A DNA stretch of 64,000 nucleotides from JBBQDZ01 sp038237515. Lineage in GTDB: Bacteria; Actinomycetota; Thermoleophilia; Gaiellales; Gaiellaceae. Both the position numbers and the translations under genes were made by a program. The DNA is taken from positions 1-64,000 of the forward strand of contig JBBRYP010000005.1 of assembly GCA_038237515.1 (NCBI GenBank), read 5' to 3'. A model generated the notes under the pieces. It was given only the letters and a program-made list of their open reading frames with translations. It did no database searches and was not told the DNA's origin. Of the stretch, positions 16,469-24,998 are shown in pieces. The first letter of the stretch is position 1; each line of letters opens with the position of its first letter.

Positions 16469-18274
16469 TCAGAGTCCGTCGAGCGGCCGCCCGTTCAGCG
16501 GCTCGAGCTCGAAGAGGAGTTGCCCGAACTCGACCGGCTGGGAGTTCTCGACATGGATCGCGCGCACGATGCCGTCGCTCTCGGCCTTCACCTCGTTCAT
16601 GAGCTTCATCGCCTCGAGGATGCAGAGCGTCTGGCCCGTCGCGACGGCGTCGCCGACCTCGACGAACGGCGGGACGCCCGGCTGCGGTGCACGGTAGAAG
16701 GTTCCGACCATCGGCGACTCGATCCGGAGCAGGTCTCCCCGGAGCGCCGCCGGCGGGGGCGGGCTCGAGCCGCCCTCCGAGCCGATCACCGGCAGGAGCC
16801 CGAGCCCGTCCGGTGCCGGCTCGACCCGCCGTCGCACGCTCACCCGCATGTCCTCGACCTCGACCTCGATCTCGTCGATCCCCGTCTCCTGCACGATGCG
16901 GACGAGCTCGCGAATCCGCTCCGCCCGCGTCTGCTCAACTCCTACCGCGGCGAGCGTCTCGTCTCGGCCCGCCCGCGCCCGGATCGCCTCCAGGAGCGGC
17001 TCCGCGTCGTCCCCGAAGAGTGCGAGGAGGAGGAGCTCCTCCTCGCTCGCGGCAAGGCCGGTGGCCTGCTCCCGAAGGGCCTGCAGCTCCACCGCCGGCT
17101 CGGGGTCGCCGGCCTGGTCGCCGACGAGCTCGACGGCGCGACGGATGATGGGCGCAACGCTGCCGGGGGGCGTTCCGAAGCGACCGGCGACGAGCGCCTG
17201 CAGCTCGTCGACGATCGTCATGTAGCGGTTTGCCGAGAGGACGTTCAGGAGCGCCTGCGAGCCGATGATCTGGCCGATGGGAGAGGCGACCGGCGGCGAG
17301 CCGACCTCCTCTCGCACCCGCGCGACCTCCGTGAGCACCTCGTCGAGGCGGTCGGCCGCCCCGTGCGCCCGTAGCGTCGAGTCGAGCGAGGCCACGAGCC
17401 CCGCGGGAAACTTGTGCTGCGCCGAGCGGACGGCGATGCTCGGTGCCAGAGGCGTGACGGGCGCGTCGCCGATGTGCTCGTCGACGAGCTCCGATGCCTC
17501 CCACAAGCGCTCGAGCGAGACGCCGGAATCGAGGCCGAGGCCCGTGAGCGACTGGGTGAGCGCCTCGCTCGAGACGCGGTGGAGGCTCAGCGCGACGGGG
17601 TAGACGGTGCAGGAGAGGAGGTCGGCGCCTGCCCTCGCGGCCTCGAGCGCCGCCGCGAGAGCCGTGCCCGTCGCTCCCTGACAATAGAGGCCGACTGGAA
17701 GCCCCGTCGCCTCCCGGAGCGCGTGGACGAGCTCGCCGGCGCGGTGTGGCTGGAGCGATCCGGTCGGGTCGTGGAGGAGGACGCGTGCGGCCCCGAGCCC
17801 GGGAAGGCGCCGCGCCTGCGCCAGCAGAGCATCGGCATGGCCGGAGCCGTAGACGAGGCCGCCGTCGAACTCGCGGCCGGCATCGCGGATCGCCTCGCCC
17901 GCCTCGCTCAGGTTCGACACGTCGTTCAGCGGGTCGTGCAATCGGAAGATCTCGACGCCGCTCTCGGCCGCAGAGTGCACGAACCGGCGGATGAAGTCGC
18001 CCGCGACGGGCCTGGAGCCGACGAGGAACCGGCCGCGGAGCGCAAGCGCGAGCGGCGTGGACGTACGCGAGTTCAAGGCCCTGATCTGCTCCCACGGGCT
18101 CTCCGTGCCCCGGCGAACGGCGCTGTCGAAGACGCCGCCGCCGGAGACTTCCAGATAGGCGAAGCCGGCCACGTCGAGGATCTCGGCGAGTCGCAGGATC
18201 GACGCCGTCGGGACGCGCCCCGCGAGTGGCTCCTGGCTCAGAAGCCGGATGGTCGTGTCGACGAGGCCGGGCAC
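16469..18274 (-). CDS. Carboxyltransferase-like (PycB/OadA) domain with lost metal ligands fused to a biotin carboxyl carrier
   Basis: A 601 aa fusion. Residues 1-270 match the carboxyltransferase barrel of pyruvate carboxylase, 5S transcarboxylase and oxaloacetate decarboxylase alpha (LEVSGGGVFDSA, LRGRFLVG, FRLHDPLNDVSNL). About 290-430 fits the following PYC_OADA helical region. The tail (about 520-595) is a biotinyl domain with ILEAMKLMNE; the biotin Lys is residue 557. The four metal ligands of active relatives appear replaced: RDAHQS by RLLSQE (Leu11), LKDMAG by LHDPTG (His168), and LHCHSTTG by LYCQGATG (Tyr197, Gln199). I infer a catalytically dead barrel serving as a structural biotin carrier for the neighbouring biotin carboxylase. 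Confidence 0.82.
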   Translation of the reverse strand: MPGLVDTTIRLLSQEPLAGRVPTASILRLAEILDVAGFAYLEVSGGGVFDSAVRRGTESPWEQIRALNSRTSTPLALALRGRFLVGSRPVAGDFIRRFVHSAAESGVEIFRLHDPLNDVSNLSEAGEAIRDAGREFDGGLVYGSGHADALLAQARRLPGLGAARVLLHDPTGSLQPHRAGELVHALREATGLPVGLYCQGATGTALAAALEAARAGADLLSCTVYPVALSLHRVSSEALTQSLTGLGLDSGVSLERLWEASELVDEHIGDAPVTPLAPSIAVRSAQHKFPAGLVASLDSTLRAHGAADRLDEVLTEVARVREEVGSPPVASPIGQIIGSQALLNVLSANRYMTIVDELQALVAGRFGTPPGSVAPIIRRAVELVGDQAGDPEPAVELQALREQATGLAASEEELLLLALFGDDAEPLLEAIRARAGRDETLAAVGVEQTRAERIRELVRIVQETGIDEIEVEVEDMRVSVRRRVEPAPDGLGLLPVIGSEGGSSPPPPAALRGDLLRIESPMVGTFYRAPQPGVPPFVEVGDAVATGQTLCILEAMKLMNEVKAESDGIVRAIHVENSQPVEFGQLLFELEPLNGRPLDGL

Positions 18275-18280
18275 GGCCTG

Positions 18281-18286
18281 ACCTTA
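18281..18286 (-). promoter_or_regulatory. -10 box of the carrier-accC-nusB operon
   Basis: TAAGGT on the minus strand, 6 nt before the GTG at 18274. Confidence 0.5.
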
Positions 18287-18343
18287 TCGCTGCCCCGCCG
18301 GCGGTCGCGCCGCGCCCGCCCGCCCGCGGGAGCAGGGAGGCGA

Positions 18344-18910
18344 TCAGACCCGCGAGATGTAGCGGCGCTCGCGCGTGTCGACCTTGATGCGGTCGCCGGC
18401 GTTCACGAACAGGGGCACCTGGACGATCGCGCCCGTCTCGAGCGTCGCCGGCTTGGTCACGTTCGAGACGGTGTCGCCCTTGACGCCCGGCTCGGTGTCG
18501 CGCACCTCGAGCTCGACCGAGGCCGGTAGTTGCACCCCCGACGGTCTGCCGTCGATCGCGAGAACCTGCACCGAGGACGCCGGCTGCATGAAGTCCAGCT
18601 GCTCGGCCACGTCCCCGCGGGCGAGGGTGAACTGCTCATAGGTCTGCTCGTCCATGAAATGCACGTCCGACCCGTCCTCGTAGAGGTACTGGACGTCCTT
18701 CACCTCCGTGTGGACGCGAGTGAACTTCTCCCCGGCGCGAAAGGTTCGCTCCACCACGGCGCCGCTGTCGAGTCCCTTGAGCTTCGTGCGGACGAACGCT
18801 CCGCCCTTCCCGGGCTTCACGTGCTGGAACTCGACGATCCGCCAGACCCTGCTGTCGAACTCGATGTGCATGCCGTTCTTGAACTGGTTCGTGTTGACGG
18901 TCTCGGCCAC
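18344..18910 (-). CDS. efp: Elongation factor P
   Basis: A 188 aa translation factor that relieves ribosome stalling at polyproline stretches. It has three beta-barrel domains. The loop tip KPGKGGAF lies at residues 32-39, with Lys35 aligned to the Lys that is modified in E. coli. The C-terminal motif GDRIKVDTRERRYISRV is typical. The GTG at 18910 follows the M24 peptidase gene, whose stop TAG is part of a TAGACT hexamer 8 nt upstream, as expected for the pepQ-efp-nusB order of actinobacteria. Confidence 0.96.
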   Translation of the reverse strand: MAETVNTNQFKNGMHIEFDSRVWRIVEFQHVKPGKGGAFVRTKLKGLDSGAVVERTFRAGEKFTRVHTEVKDVQYLYEDGSDVHFMDEQTYEQFTLARGDVAEQLDFMQPASSVQVLAIDGRPSGVQLPASVELEVRDTEPGVKGDTVSNVTKPATLETGAIVQVPLFVNAGDRIKVDTRERRYISRV

Positions 18911-18918
18911 GGCGCGCG

Positions 18919-18924
18919 AGTCTA
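18919..18924 (-). promoter_or_regulatory. -10-like box of efp overlapping the upstream stop codon
   Basis: TAGACT on the minus strand, 8 nt before the efp GTG. Its first three bases are the TAG stop of the M24 peptidase gene, so the promoter is built into the end of the previous gene. Confidence 0.4.
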
Positions 18925-19956
18925 ATCGACGGTGACGAGGTCCTTCGTGAACGAGGTCAGAACCTCGGCGCCGTCCTGCGTCACGATCACGAGGTCTTCG
19001 ATGCGGATCCCGCCCAGCCCCTCGAGGTAGATCCCCGGCTCGACCGTGACGACGTTCCCCGGCGAGAGGACGTCCTCCGACTCGGTCGAGAGCCGCGGTT
19101 GCTCGTGGATCGCCATCCCGACGCCGTGGCCGAGGCCGTGGCCGAACGCGTCGCCGAAGCCGGCACGTGTGATCGCCGCCCGGGCGACGGCGTCCGCATC
19201 GATGCCGGAGATGCCGGGGCGGATCGCACCAAGCGCCTCTTCCTGGGCGGCGAGACAGACCGCGTACGCCTCGCGCAGCCGCTCCGGCAAGGGCGTGGTG
19301 GCGAAGGTCCTGGTGCAGTCGGAGCAGTAGCCGTCGAGGGCGCAGCCGGCGTCGACGACGATCGTCTGGCCCGCCTCGATCCTCCCTTCCCCGGAGTGAG
19401 CATGCGGCGTCGAGCCGTTCGCCCCGGCGGCGACGATCGTGTCGAAGGAGGAGGAGCCGCCGAGGTCGTGGAAGATCGAGTCGAGGCGCCAGGCGAGCTC
19501 CCGCTCCGTCCGACCGAGGAAGCGCTCTCGCGAGAAGCGCTCGAACGCCTCGCTCGTCAGGGCGGAGGCCTGCCGGATCGTCTCCAGCTCCCGGTCCTCC
19601 TTGATCGCCCGCAGGCGCTCGACGACGCCCCTCGTAGGCAGCAGCTCGAGCCCTCCGGCGGCGAGCGTCTCGTAGCCGGAGTACGTGACGGAGTCGGCTT
19701 CGAAGGCGACGCGCCCGGTGAGCCGTTCGGCGAGGTCAGCCACGAGCGACCGGCTGGTCTCGACGAAGTCGACGCCGTCGACCGTCCGCGCCGCTGCCGC
19801 ATAACGGAAGTCGGTGAAGAGCAGGACGCGGCTGCGCTCGACGAGCAGGCCGCTGTTGGAGCTCTCGAAGCCGACGAGATAGCGGACGTTCACTGGGTCG
19901 AGGATGAGAAACGGCTCCTCGACCGCCTCGCGCAGCCGCTCGACGCGCTCGCTCAC
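18922..19956 (-). CDS. M24 family Xaa-Pro aminopeptidase
   Basis: A 344 aa cytosolic metallopeptidase removing N-terminal residues next to proline. The N-terminal creatinase-like domain covers about 1-120. The pita-bread catalytic domain has the ligands Asp in VVDAGCALDGYCSDCTRT, His in FGHGLGHGVGMAIHE, and Glu in VEPGIYLEGLGGIRIEDL. Start chosen at GTG 19956, which overlaps the aroQ stop as GTGA; the longer open frame upstream lies inside aroQ. Equivalent to pepQ (Rv2535c), with the same efp neighbour. Confidence 0.93.
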   Translation of the reverse strand: MSERVERLREAVEEPFLILDPVNVRYLVGFESSNSGLLVERSRVLLFTDFRYAAAARTVDGVDFVETSRSLVADLAERLTGRVAFEADSVTYSGYETLAAGGLELLPTRGVVERLRAIKEDRELETIRQASALTSEAFERFSRERFLGRTERELAWRLDSIFHDLGGSSSFDTIVAAGANGSTPHAHSGEGRIEAGQTIVVDAGCALDGYCSDCTRTFATTPLPERLREAYAVCLAAQEEALGAIRPGISGIDADAVARAAITRAGFGDAFGHGLGHGVGMAIHEQPRLSTESEDVLSPGNVVTVEPGIYLEGLGGIRIEDLVIVTQDGAEVLTSFTKDLVTVD

Positions 19957-20381
19957 GCGCGCGCCGCGAGAAGCTCGAGGGCCTCGCGATAGCCGTCGGG
20001 ACCCTTCCCGACGATGCGGGAGGTCGTGAGGTCCGCGATCACCGAATGCCGCCGCCACTCCTCGCGCTCCTCCACGTTCGAGAGGTGAACCTCGACGATG
20101 GGCACGCCGGCCACCTCGAGCGCGTCGTGGATCGCGTAGCTGTAGTGCGTCCAGGCGGCGGGGTTCACGATCAGCCCGTCCGCGGAGTCGGCGGCCTCGT
20201 GGCACCAGCCGACATAGTCGGCCTCGCTGTTCGTCTGCCGGCAGCGCACCGCACAGCCGAGCGCGGCGCCCCAGGCGTAGATCCGCGTCTCGAGCTGCTC
20301 GAGGCTGAGCCCTCCGTAGAGCGAGGCGTCGCGGCGGCCGAGGACGTCGAGATTGACCCCGTTCAGCACCTCGACCCGCAC
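19953..20381 (-). CDS. aroQ: 3-dehydroquinate dehydratase, type II
   Basis: Third step of the shikimate pathway. 142 aa from GTG 20381, the normal size. It begins VRVEVLNGVNLDVLG, with the active-site loop GRRDASLYGG (conserved Arg and Tyr), the NPAAWTHYSYAI segment (Asn and His) and EVHLSNVEEREEWRRHSVIA. The family's usual Glu after the loop Arg reads Asp or Arg here, a mild variation. It lies 11 nt after the aroKB fusion and is coupled to the M24 peptidase. Confidence 0.93.
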   Translation of the reverse strand: MRVEVLNGVNLDVLGRRDASLYGGLSLEQLETRIYAWGAALGCAVRCRQTNSEADYVGWCHEAADSADGLIVNPAAWTHYSYAIHDALEVAGVPIVEVHLSNVEEREEWRRHSVIADLTTSRIVGKGPDGYREALELLAARA

Positions 20382-20392
20382 AGCTCCAAAGC

Positions 20393-21817
20393 CTATCCCG
20401 CAATCAGCTCGTCGAGCGCCCGGCGAACTTCGTCCTCCGGGAGCTGCACGTCCCACTCCGGGCCTCGTTGCCCGAGCAGCACGAGCCGGAGCTTTCCGTC
20501 ACGGCTCTTCTTGTCGCGGCGCATGGCCTCCCAGGCGCGGTCGCGATCGACCCGGGCCGGCATGGGGCTCAGCAGCTCGTCGACGACGTCGGTGTCCCGA
20601 CCGGACAGGCGAAGGGCGGCCCTGAGCCCGAGGGCGACGGCGTGGCCATGGCTCACAGCGCCGTAGCCACTCGCCGCCTCCAGGGCGTGCGCGAAGGTGT
20701 GGCCCAGGTTCAGGATCGCCCGCTCGCCGTGCTCGTGGGGGTCGCGCAGGCAGAGGGCGGTCTTGAACGCCGCGCAGCGCCGGACGAGCTCGTCCTGGGG
20801 CAGCGCCCAGAGCTCCTCGCCGGCGAGGAGTCCTGTCTTGACGACCTCGGCCATGCCCTCTCGGCGCTCGCGGGCGGGCAGGGTTTCGAGCGTCGCCGGA
20901 TCGGCCACCACGCGCTCGGGCCAGTGGAAGGCGCCGACGAGGTTCTTCGCGCCCGGGAGGTTGACGGCGGTCTTGCCGCCGATCGCCGCGTCGACTTGAC
21001 CGACGAGCGTCGTCGGCGCGGCGGCCCAACGCACTCCGCGCATGTACGTTGCGGCGGCGAATCCCGCGGTGTCGGTCGTGCAGCCGCCACCGATCGCCAC
21101 GACGGTGCCGTCGCGGTCGAGGCGGAACTCACCAGCGAGGCGCTCGACCATACCCAGGGTCTTCGCCTGCTCGCCCGGCGGGAGTTCGTGCGTGGAGGTG
21201 AGACGCGAGCCGAGCGCGACCTGCGCCGCCGGGCCGTGGATGCCGGCGACGTTCGCGTCCGAGACGAGCGCAACGCGCGTCTGCCCCGGGACGAGGTCTC
21301 CCAGGCGCTCGAGCGAGCCGGCGGCCACGTGGACGCCGCCCGCCGCGAGGACGATCCCGTCGGCGTCGTGCGCGACGGCGTCCGCCACCTCCGAGTAGAG
21401 GCCGCGCCGCTCCTCGTAGAGGCGGCGAAACCGGTCGTGGTCTCGTGCGAGCGGGCGACCCGAGTCGCGCGCCCGCTCCCAGCAGGTGTCGACATCGACG
21501 TCGAGCCAGATGGTGAAAGCACGCTCGGCGAGTTCCCGGCGCACTCCCTCCGAGCAAACGGCGCCGCCTCCGAGAGAGACGACATAGCGGCCCGCCTGCC
21601 GGAGCGCGAGGAGTGCCTCCCTCTCCTCGACCTGTCGGAAGGCGCTCTCGCCGTGGTCGGCGAAGAAGCGGGCGATGTCGCCCGTCTCCGCACCGACCAG
21701 CTCGTCCGTCTCGGCGACCGGTCGTCCGAGCCGCCTCCCTACCTCGGCGGCAGCCGTGCTCTTCCCGGCTCCCATGAAACCGACGAGGGCGAGGTGCCTG
21801 CCTAGCGCGGTTGCCAA
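20393..21817 (-). CDS. aroKB: Bifunctional shikimate kinase / 3-dehydroquinate synthase
   Basis: One 474 aa chain carries two shikimate-pathway enzymes. Residues 1-165 are shikimate kinase: P-loop GFMGAGKST near 13-21, ETDELVG, FRQVEEREALL and SLGGGAV. From about 170 to the end is 3-dehydroquinate synthase: GGGCTTDTAGFAAATYMRG, PTTLVGQVDAAIGGKTAVN, KNLVGAFHWP, and the His ligands in LNLGHTFAHALE and SHGHAVALGL. The synthase part is about 50 residues shorter at its N-terminus than free-standing AroB. In M. tuberculosis these are separate adjacent genes aroK and aroB, so here they have fused in order. Confidence 0.93.
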   Translation of the reverse strand: MATALGRHLALVGFMGAGKSTAAAEVGRRLGRPVAETDELVGAETGDIARFFADHGESAFRQVEEREALLALRQAGRYVVSLGGGAVCSEGVRRELAERAFTIWLDVDVDTCWERARDSGRPLARDHDRFRRLYEERRGLYSEVADAVAHDADGIVLAAGGVHVAAGSLERLGDLVPGQTRVALVSDANVAGIHGPAAQVALGSRLTSTHELPPGEQAKTLGMVERLAGEFRLDRDGTVVAIGGGCTTDTAGFAAATYMRGVRWAAAPTTLVGQVDAAIGGKTAVNLPGAKNLVGAFHWPERVVADPATLETLPARERREGMAEVVKTGLLAGEELWALPQDELVRRCAAFKTALCLRDPHEHGERAILNLGHTFAHALEAASGYGAVSHGHAVALGLRAALRLSGRDTDVVDELLSPMPARVDRDRAWEAMRRDKKSRDGKLRLVLLGQRGPEWDVQLPEDEVRRALDELIAG

Positions 21818-22884
21818 TCGATGCGCTCGAGATAGGCGCGGTGCGCCGCCAGGAAGTCGCCGAGGGCGTCGCCTCCGAACTTCTCACGCGCGGCCCGCGC
21901 AAGCTCCCACGCGACGGCTGCCTCCGCCACGACCCCGAGCGCCTCGACCGCCGCCGTGTCGCTGCGCTCGACGAGCGCCTCTGCGGGCTCTCCGGTCGCG
22001 AGGTCGACGGACGCGAGCGGGCGCATCAGCGTCGGCAGCGGCTTCATCGCAGCGCGCACGACGATCTGCTCCCCGTTCGAGACGCCCGCTTCGACGCCGC
22101 CGGCACGGTTTGTCTCGCGGTGAAGCCCCAGGGCGTCGCGCGCGATCTCGTCATGCGCCTGCGAGCCCCGTCGCGCCGCGAGCGAGAAGCCGTCTCCGAT
22201 CTCGACGCCCTTGACGGCCTGAATGCCCATCAGAGCCGCGCCGAGACGGGCATCCAGGCGGTCCGCCTTCGCAGCGTAGGAGCCGAGGCCCGGAGGCACT
22301 CCGCTCGCACGAACCTCGACCACGCCGCCGATCGTGTCGCGATCTCGGCGCGCCGCGTCGACTCGCGCCTCGAGCGCGTCGCGATCGAGGACGTGCCCGT
22401 CTACGCGGATGCCGATCTGGCGCAGCAGCGCCTTCGCGACGGCTCCCGCGCCGACCGCTGCCGCGGTGTGCCGCGCACTCGCGCGCTCGAGGGCGTCCCG
22501 GGTGTCGGCCAGCCCGAACTTCAGCGCGCCCGCGAGGTCGGCGTGTCCCGGCCGCGGCAGCGTCGCCGGCTTTGTCCCCTTGCCGCGCGGCTCGCCTTCG
22601 GGCGGCCAGGGGCTCATCCCCCACTCCCAGTTCACATGATCCCGGTTCCGGACGAGGAGCGCCAGCGGCGTCCCGAGCGTGCGCCCGTGGCGAAGCCCGG
22701 CGACCACCTCGACCCGATCGGTCTCGATGCGCTGGCGCGGACTGCGCCCGTAGCCCTCCTGCCTGCGCGCGAGATCCGCGTCGATCGCCTCCCGGTCGAG
22801 CACGAGCCCGGCCGGCAGGCCCTCGAGGACGGCCACGAGCGCCGGCCCGTGCGACTCGCCCGCCGTCGTCAGCAGGAGGGTCAC
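21802..22884 (-). CDS. aroC: Chorismate synthase
   Basis: Last step of the common aromatic pathway, converting EPSP to chorismate with reduced FMN. 360 aa, full length. Typical motifs: TTAGESHGPALVAVLEGLPAG at the N-terminus, RPGHADLAGALKFG near 100-115 and the tail region RAAMKPLPTLMRPL. The conserved His of GESHG and of RPGHADL are present. The 3' end overlaps the start of the aroKB gene by 16 nt. Missing in the window are aroA and the first-step DAHP synthase. Confidence 0.96.
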   Translation of the reverse strand: MTLLLTTAGESHGPALVAVLEGLPAGLVLDREAIDADLARRQEGYGRSPRQRIETDRVEVVAGLRHGRTLGTPLALLVRNRDHVNWEWGMSPWPPEGEPRGKGTKPATLPRPGHADLAGALKFGLADTRDALERASARHTAAAVGAGAVAKALLRQIGIRVDGHVLDRDALEARVDAARRDRDTIGGVVEVRASGVPPGLGSYAAKADRLDARLGAALMGIQAVKGVEIGDGFSLAARRGSQAHDEIARDALGLHRETNRAGGVEAGVSNGEQIVVRAAMKPLPTLMRPLASVDLATGEPAEALVERSDTAAVEALGVVAEAAVAWELARAAREKFGGDALGDFLAAHRAYLERIDWQPR

Positions 22885-22990
22885 GCGCGCCCCTCGCCGT
22901 CAGCGGCACCCGCCCGGCAGGGCCGGACTCCGCCGCGGCCTGACGCCGCTCGCAGGAACGGACGGCCGTGGAGGCATGACGCGGGGTGTC

Positions 22991-23704
22991 TCACGCGGGC
23001 AACCCTAGTAGCGCAGCGCGCATGACCTCGACGGGCGCCGGCACCCCCGTCCAGCGTTCGAAGGAAGCTGCCCCCTGACGCACGAGCGCCTCCAGCCCGT
23101 CGACGACGACGGCGCAGCCGGCGGCGCGAGCGGCCGCGACGAGCATCGTCGGGACGCCGTCGGGGCGGTAGGCGAGATCGACGACCGCCTGCTCCGCCCG
23201 CGGCTCGAGGAGAAGCTCGTCGGTGATCGGCGTGGCGTTGACGATCAGGTCCGCCTGCGACGCGTCCGGCGGCCATGCTCCGCTTCGTGAAAACGTCCGT
23301 ACTTCACCGGGGAGAGCAGGCTCGAGAGCGGCCGCGGCGCCGCCCGCGCCGATCAGGCAGACGCGCGAGCCCGGGACGCCCTCGACGATCCGCCGGTCGG
23401 TGTTGAATCCGAGCACGCGGCTCCCGCAGAAGACGAGCGTGTTGACGGAGTTGCCCGCGGCCTCGTCGCAGAGCGCCGCGGCCGCACGTTTGTGGGGGAT
23501 TGTGACGTTCGCGCCGGCAAAGCCCAGGGCCGCCAGGCCGCGCACCGCTGCTTCCAGCGCCTCCGGCGCGACCTCGCAGGCGACGTAGGCCCAGTCGAGG
23601 CCGCGGGCAGCGAACGCCGCGTTCTGCATGCGGGGCGAGAGCGAGGCGGCGACAGGGCTCCCGAGGAGGGCGACGAGCCGCGGGCTCCCGGCGGTCGAGC
23701 TCAG
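22991..23704 (-). CDS. aroE: Shikimate dehydrogenase, compact form
   Basis: NADP-dependent reduction of 3-dehydroshikimate. About 237 aa versus the usual 270-285. N-terminal substrate site LLGSPVAASLSPRMQNAAF, catalytic Lys in NVTIPHKRAAA, NSVNTLVF and the catalytic Asp in GFNTD are present, then a nucleotide loop GAGGAAAA and the closing GLEALVRQGAASFERWTG. The region between NTD and the nucleotide loop and around the cofactor site is shortened. No ATG, GTG or TTG lies in frame before the active-site Ser motif; a CTG at 23704 overlapping the mltG stop (CTGA) is my start, so the 5' end is uncertain. Confidence 0.85.
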   Translation of the reverse strand: MSSTAGSPRLVALLGSPVAASLSPRMQNAAFAARGLDWAYVACEVAPEALEAAVRGLAALGFAGANVTIPHKRAAAALCDEAAGNSVNTLVFCGSRVLGFNTDRRIVEGVPGSRVCLIGAGGAAAALEPALPGEVRTFSRSGAWPPDASQADLIVNATPITDELLLEPRAEQAVVDLAYRPDGVPTMLVAAARAAGCAVVVDGLEALVRQGAASFERWTGVPAPVEVMRAALLGLPA

Positions 23705-24627
23705 GCCTTGTAGCCGTGCGCCCGTTCGTAGGCGACGAACTCGGCGTAGCTGGCGGTGAAGAAGTGATGCACCTTGTCCGGCTTGCGCACGAAGTACAGG
23801 TACTTGACCTTTGCGGGGTGAGCCGCCGCCTGGATCGAGGCGAGGCCCGGGTTGGCGATCGGAGTCGGGACGAGACCTCGGTGGATGCGCGTGTTGTAGG
23901 GCGTCGGGTCGCGCAGATCGGACTCTTTCAGCGACTTCGTCGCGGGGATGCGGAGCGCGTACCGGATGGTCGCGTCGATCCCGAGCGGCATCCGGTTGTG
24001 GAGCCGGTTGTAGATCACCGCCGACACGAGTGGGCGCTCCTCGGGGGCGATCACCTCCTTCTCGACCATCGAAGCGATGATGAGGACGTCGTAGGGCGTC
24101 AGGTTCTTCTTGTGGGCGTACCCGAGGTTCACCTTCTTCCACTGCCGCTTGAACGTCTTCAGCTGATCCCCCGCCAGCTGCTTCGAGGTGGTCTTCGCGG
24201 TGAAGTCGTAGGTCGCCGGGAACAGGAAGCCCTCGAGCGGGCGGCGCTTCTTGTCGCCGGCGAACCTGGCCGGCAGGAGCGAGGTGCCGGTGAGTCTGAG
24301 GTAGGCCCTCGCCCGCAGACGCGGATCGACGTGACGCTTCCTGCGTGCGATGCCGTTCACGGCCACGATCCGATCGGCCATCTCCCGCCGCGTGAACCCT
24401 TCGGGGAAGACGATCCGGAGCACTCTCAGCGGCGCGGCCACCGCCGGCTTCGGCTTCGGCTTGGTGCCGCGGAGGTCATGGATCCCACCGAGCGCGACCC
24501 AGACGAGCGCTCCGAAGGCTCCGGCGAGGACGGCGAACGCGATCAGGCGGCGGACGTACACCCGGAGGCGGCCCGGCCGCTCACGGCCCCGCCGGGGCGA
24601 CTGGATCGCTACCGGCCGGTCGACCAC
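23701..24627 (-). CDS. mltG: Endolytic peptidoglycan transglycosylase MltG
   Basis: A membrane-anchored lytic transglycosylase (YceG family) that cuts nascent glycan strands. 308 aa from GTG 24627. A basic N-terminus leads to one membrane helix (about 30-48, IAFAVLAGAFGALVWVAL). The extracytoplasmic part has the LysM-like region and the catalytic block IIASMVEKEVIAPEERPLVSAVIYNRL, with the active Glu in MVEKE. GTG 24561 is an alternative start giving 286 aa. It overlaps ruvX by 19 nt; alaS-ruvX-mltG-aroE is a standard actinobacterial order. Confidence 0.93.
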   Translation of the reverse strand: MVDRPVAIQSPRRGRERPGRLRVYVRRLIAFAVLAGAFGALVWVALGGIHDLRGTKPKPKPAVAAPLRVLRIVFPEGFTRREMADRIVAVNGIARRKRHVDPRLRARAYLRLTGTSLLPARFAGDKKRRPLEGFLFPATYDFTAKTTSKQLAGDQLKTFKRQWKKVNLGYAHKKNLTPYDVLIIASMVEKEVIAPEERPLVSAVIYNRLHNRMPLGIDATIRYALRIPATKSLKESDLRDPTPYNTRIHRGLVPTPIANPGLASIQAAAHPAKVKYLYFVRKPDKVHHFFTASYAEFVAYERAHGYKA

Positions 24628-24998
24628 GCCAGGTAGCTCTCGAGCAAGTGGGCCGCTGCCCGCGCGTCCGGCGCGGCTCCACCGCCGGCGCGGTGCGCCA
24701 GGGCGGTCGTGAACCGCTCGTCGAAGCTCTCCACCGGAACGTTCACAGCGCTCCTGAGGTTTTCGACGAAGAGGCCCGTCTCCCTCGCTTGCTCGCCGTA
24801 CTCGCCGCGGAGCGTCAGCGGGAGGCCGACCACGACCCGCTCCGGCTGCTCCTCGCAAACGAGCTCCGCGAGCCGCGCGAGCCCGTCGGGCGTCCCGGCC
24901 CGGTCGACGACGCCGAGCGGCCGCGCCAGCGTCCCGGTGGCGTCGGAGACCGCGACACCGGTGCGCGCCGAGCCGTAGTCGACGGCGAGAACCTTCAT
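24609..24998 (-). CDS. ruvX: Holliday junction resolvase-like RuvX (YqgF)
   Basis: A 129 aa RNase H-fold nuclease involved in 16S pre-rRNA processing. N-terminal VLAVDYGSARTGVAVSD carries the first catalytic Asp. VVVGLPLTLRGEYGEQA and the second conserved region DERFTTALA follow, with a final Asp in the C-terminal helix (PDARAAAHLLESYL). The ATG at 24998 overlaps the alaS stop as ATGA. Confidence 0.93.
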   Translation of the reverse strand: MKVLAVDYGSARTGVAVSDATGTLARPLGVVDRAGTPDGLARLAELVCEEQPERVVVGLPLTLRGEYGEQARETGLFVENLRSAVNVPVESFDERFTTALAHRAGGGAAPDARAAAHLLESYLAWSTGR

